From DATEZO01 sp035255485 (GTDB taxonomy: Bacteria > Pseudomonadota > Gammaproteobacteria > Burkholderiales > Burkholderiaceae_D), in NCBI GenBank assembly GCA_035255485.1, contig DATEZO010000160.1, positions 1 to 7,518 of the forward strand: DNA of 7,518 nt, in the 5' to 3' direction. The notes beneath the pieces were generated by a model. The model made no database searches. It saw only the letters and a program-made list of their open reading frames with translations, and was not told where the DNA came from. Shown here piece after piece: positions 5,930 through 7,518 of this stretch; positions within the stretch are counted from its first letter, which is position 1, and every line of letters starts with the position of its first letter. Made by a program: the position numbers and the translations under genes.

Positions 5930-6005
5930 TACAATGTCGCTTTAACCATTTCACTCTTGCCGCGCAAGTTCTGCGGCGCAATCTCGCGAGTCTCGCAGGT
6001 CCACC
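5930..6005. promoter_or_regulatory. Divergent control region, surf1 operon / DUF2909 gene
   Basis: These 76 bases must hold the promoters for the surf1 operon (-) and probably for the small + strand gene. Three small symmetries are visible: CTTGC-CGC-GCAAG at 5956-5968, CTCGCGAG at 5983-5990, and the imperfect tandem repeat TCTCGCGAG/TCTCGCAGG at 5982-5999. I found no convincing -35/-10 pair on either strand, so the promoter positions are undefined. Confidence 0.4.
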
Positions 6006-6206
6006 ATGAGAATCCTGGTCGCCATTGCCTTTATCCTCATTCTTGCCAGTCTTGGCTCGGCCTTGTTTTTCCTGATGAAGGACAAAGGCAAAAGCAATCG
6101 TACCGTCAAGGCACTTGCGTTTCGCGTCGGCTTTTCAATTGCGCTGTTCGTACTGATTCTGGTTGCAAATCACCTTGGGTGGATTCAGCCGACCGGGATA
6201 CGCTGA
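6006..6206 (+). CDS. Twin transmembrane protein, DUF2909 family
   Basis: This 66-residue protein has two membrane helices at about 2-23 and 38-56, joined by a short basic loop containing KDKGKSNRTVKAL. It ends in NHLGWIQPTGIR. The two-helix layout, the SNRTV loop and the GWIQPTG tail match my recollection of the DUF2909 family, which is found beside cytochrome oxidase genes in betaproteobacteria. Its function is unknown. The ATG at 6006 is preceded by AGGT at 5997-6000 with five-base spacing. The gene is divergent from surf1 and converges on ctaE, so it is transcribed on its own against the direction of the whole oxidase cluster. Its location suggests a link to oxidase assembly or stability, but nothing in the sequence (no cysteine or metal-binding motif) shows a mechanism. 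Confidence 0.88.
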   Translation: MRILVAIAFILILASLGSALFFLMKDKGKSNRTVKALAFRVGFSIALFVLILVANHLGWIQPTGIR

Positions 6207-6227
6207 ATTTGCATATCCATCATCAGT

Positions 6228-6259
6228 AAAAAGGCCGCACCAAGGTGCGGCCTTTATAT
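6228..6259. terminator. Bidirectional intrinsic terminator, DUF2909 gene / ctaE
   Basis: GGCCGCAC (6233-6240) pairs with GTGCGGCC (6245-6252) around the loop CAAG. The stem is flanked by AAAAA (6228-6232) and TTTATATTT (6253-6261). The stronger U tract is on the - strand, consistent with ending the oxidase operon after ctaE. It also closes the small + strand gene. Confidence 0.9.
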
Positions 6260-6271
6260 TTACTGCCGACA

Positions 6272-7129
6272 TTACAGCCAGTACACCACGACGTACAGGC
6301 CGAGCCACACGACGTCGACGAAGTGCCAATACCAGGCGGCACCTTCGAATGCGAAATGGTGTTCCGGCGTGAAGTGTCCCTTCAGCACACGCAGCAGCAC
6401 GACCGTCAGCATGATCGCCCCCATCGTCACGTGGAAGCCGTGGAAACCGGTCAGCATGAAGAAGGTGGAACCGTAGATTCCGGAGCTCAGCTTCAGGTTC
6501 AGCTCGTGGTAGGCATGAATGTACTCATACGCCTGCAAGCTCATGAACACGGCGCCCAGCACGATGGTGGCGAACAGCCAGAATGCGGTCTTGCCGCGCT
6601 GGTTGGCGCGCAAGGCATGGTGCGCGATAGTCAGCGTCACGCCCGAGGTCAGCAACAAGGCGGTGTTGATGGTCGGGATCGGGAACGGCCCCATCTTGGT
6701 GAACGGTTCGACCGTGCCACCCGGGGTATTACCCCATTGCGCGGTAAAGTCCGGCCACAGGATCTTGTAATCCAGGCTGCCCAGGTCCGGCAAGGTGATC
6801 GCCCGCGCATAGAACAGTGCGCCGAAGAAGCTCGCAAAGAACATCACTTCGGAAAAAATGAACCAGCCCATGCTCCACCGGTACGACGTATCGATCCGGT
6901 TGCTGTACAGGCCGCCTTCCGATTCGCGCACGGCGTCGCCGAACCAGTTGAACAACACCACGAGTACTGCCAGGATGCCGGCGAGATTGGCCACCGGCCC
7001 CCAGCTGACTCCGTTGACCCATGCAGCGGCACCGATCATGGTCAGCAGCAGCGATGCGCCGCCGAGCACCGGCCATTTGGACGGGCCCGGCACGAAGTAG
7101 TAAGGCGCGCTACCTTGCTTAGAATTCAT
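6272..7129 (-). CDS. ctaE: Cytochrome c oxidase subunit III
   Basis: Subunit III is the non-redox core subunit of aa3-type oxidases; in studied enzymes it binds lipids near the oxygen entry path and protects the active site from turnover inactivation. From the ATG at 7129 the protein has 285 residues and about seven helices. Recognisable family segments are YYFVPGPSKWPVLG at 10-23, MGWFIFSEVMFFASFF at 87-102 with conserved E94, INTALLLTSGVTLTIAHH at 154-171, LQAYEY at 198-203, GSTFFMLTGFHGFHV at 220-234 and WYWHFVDVVWLGLY at 266-279. In-frame ATGs also occur at 7135 and 7144, but GGGGGAG lies six bases before 7129 and would be unusable for 7135. The gene follows DUF2970 on the same strand and ends before a strong terminator, so it closes the upstream oxidase operon. 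Confidence 0.96.
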   Translation of the reverse strand: MNSKQGSAPYYFVPGPSKWPVLGGASLLLTMIGAAAWVNGVSWGPVANLAGILAVLVVLFNWFGDAVRESEGGLYSNRIDTSYRWSMGWFIFSEVMFFASFFGALFYARAITLPDLGSLDYKILWPDFTAQWGNTPGGTVEPFTKMGPFPIPTINTALLLTSGVTLTIAHHALRANQRGKTAFWLFATIVLGAVFMSLQAYEYIHAYHELNLKLSSGIYGSTFFMLTGFHGFHVTMGAIMLTVVLLRVLKGHFTPEHHFAFEGAAWYWHFVDVVWLGLYVVVYWL

Positions 7130-7135
7130 CTCCAT

Positions 7136-7142
7136 CTCCCCC
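7136..7142 (-). promoter_or_regulatory. Ribosome binding site that decides the ctaE start
   Basis: GGGGGAG is placed six bases before the ATG at 7129 and overlaps the competing upstream ATGs at 7144 and 7135. It favours the shortest of the three nested starts. Confidence 0.7.
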
Positions 7143-7160
7143 ATTCAATCAAATTGTTAC

Positions 7161-7376
7161 TTACCGTCCCACGACACTTCGCACAATCATCACGAGCGTC
7201 AAAATAAACACCAGGGCACCGAGCAGCCCGGCGATGATGACGTGCACCGGGTTGAGCTGCTGTGCATCCTTTTCATAGTCGCTTTTCTTCCTGACCCCGA
7301 AGAACGACCAGAACACCGCCTTCATCGTTGCGAAAAAAGACATCTTGCGCCGCGAGGCTTTCTCTAAATCATTCAT
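7161..7376 (-). CDS. DUF2970 family small membrane protein
   Basis: This 71-residue protein has a basic N-terminus, the motif WSFFGVRKKSDYEKD at 23-37, then NPVHVIIAGLLGA leading into one membrane helix at about 45-67. The WSFFGVRK motif and length match my recollection of DUF2970, a family placed between ctaG and the subunit III gene in betaproteobacterial oxidase operons. No function is established that I know of. The ATG at 7376 is three bases after the ctaG stop, so translation is likely coupled; a second ATG at 7372 is out of frame. A small single-helix protein at this position could be an accessory subunit or an assembly factor of the oxidase. That is inference from context. Confidence 0.87.
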   Translation of the reverse strand: MNDLEKASRRKMSFFATMKAVFWSFFGVRKKSDYEKDAQQLNPVHVIIAGLLGALVFILTLVMIVRSVVGR

Positions 7377-7379
7377 TCT

Positions 7380-7518
7380 TCAGCCCGCCTTCTTGCCGGT
7401 CCCGGCGACTTCGAAAAACGTATAGGACAGCGTGATCGTTTTTACATCCTTCGGCAATGCCGGGTCGATGTAAAACACGACCGCCATCTGCTTCGCTTCA
7501 TTCGGGCCGAGCGTCTGC
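7380..7518 (-). CDS. ctaG: Cytochrome c oxidase assembly protein CtaG/Cox11 (5' part missing)
   Basis: CtaG/Cox11 is a membrane-anchored copper chaperone that supplies the CuB centre of oxidase subunit I. Only the last 45 residues are in the window, read from the right edge: QTLGPNEAKQMAVVF, then YIDPALPKD and TITLSYTFFEV. These match the conserved end of the Cox11 beta-barrel domain. In the family, the copper-binding CFCF motif comes just before the QTL segment, so it should lie within a few codons outside the window and cannot be checked here. The gene ends with TGA at 7382-7380, three bases before the DUF2970 start. Its position upstream of DUF2970 and ctaE is the usual one. Confidence 0.9.
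   Translation of the reverse strand, partial: QTLGPNEAKQMAVVFYIDPALPKDVKTITLSYTFFEVAGTGKKAG

Noticed and set aside
5930..5935. TACAAT as a -10 box for the DUF2909 gene
   Set aside because: Five of six bases match, but there is no -35 element at 16-18 bases upstream, and the site abuts the surf1 start codon.
6245..7207. 320-codon open frame on the + strand opposite ctaE
   Set aside because: It starts inside the terminator, is rich in His, Gln and Arg, and covers the clear subunit III gene; a shadow.

Overview
The window looks like core chromosome of a betaproteobacterium, most likely Burkholderiales and perhaps Oxalobacteraceae. That placement is inference. It rests on the ftsX-rpoH junction, on a cytochrome oxidase assembly cluster in the order ctaG - DUF2970 - ctaE // surf1 - SCO-like - ctaA - ctaB - sco, and on a divergent DUF2909 'twin transmembrane' gene inside that cluster. 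I see no mobile element, CRISPR array, tRNA, rRNA or broken gene. Base composition is GC-rich throughout, except for the AT-rich control region in front of rpoH.

Left part (1-1960, + strand). The C-terminal part of the divisome ABC permease gene ftsX is followed by a 260-base regulatory region and by rpoH (heat-shock sigma-32). The regulatory region is the most interesting part of the window. It holds a perfect CIRCE operator, the binding site of the heat-shock repressor HrcA, which directly abuts a consensus TATAAT. Upstream of that are a second candidate sigma-70 promoter and a cluster of GCAAT/ATTGC half-sites. The leader just before the rpoH ribosome binding site could fold as two hairpins or an H-type pseudoknot. 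A strong bidirectional terminator closes rpoH against the convergent operon.

Middle part (1989-5929, - strand). This is a tightly packed five-gene operon, transcribed surf1 -> SCO-like membrane protein -> ctaA (heme A synthase) -> ctaB (heme O synthase) -> sco (copper chaperone). The genes overlap by 14 bases or are separated by 1 to 11 bases. Two of the five start at GTG, and two Shine-Dalgarno sequences are built partly from the preceding stop codon, so translational coupling is likely. Together they make heme A (CtaB then CtaA), deliver copper to the oxidase (Sco and perhaps the SCO-like protein), and help insert heme into subunit I (Surf1).

Right part (6006-7518). A small divergent gene for a two-helix membrane protein (DUF2909) sits between surf1 and the preceding oxidase genes. 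It converges on ctaE (oxidase subunit III) across a second bidirectional terminator. On the - strand, ctaE is preceded by a one-helix DUF2970 gene and the 3' end of ctaG (Cox11 copper chaperone). The rest of the oxidase operon presumably lies beyond the right edge.

Nothing here is an entirely unknown system. The observations most worth following are the HrcA-to-sigma-32 wiring, the rpoH leader structure and GCAAT cluster, and the SCO-like protein that keeps a complete putative copper/thiol triad.
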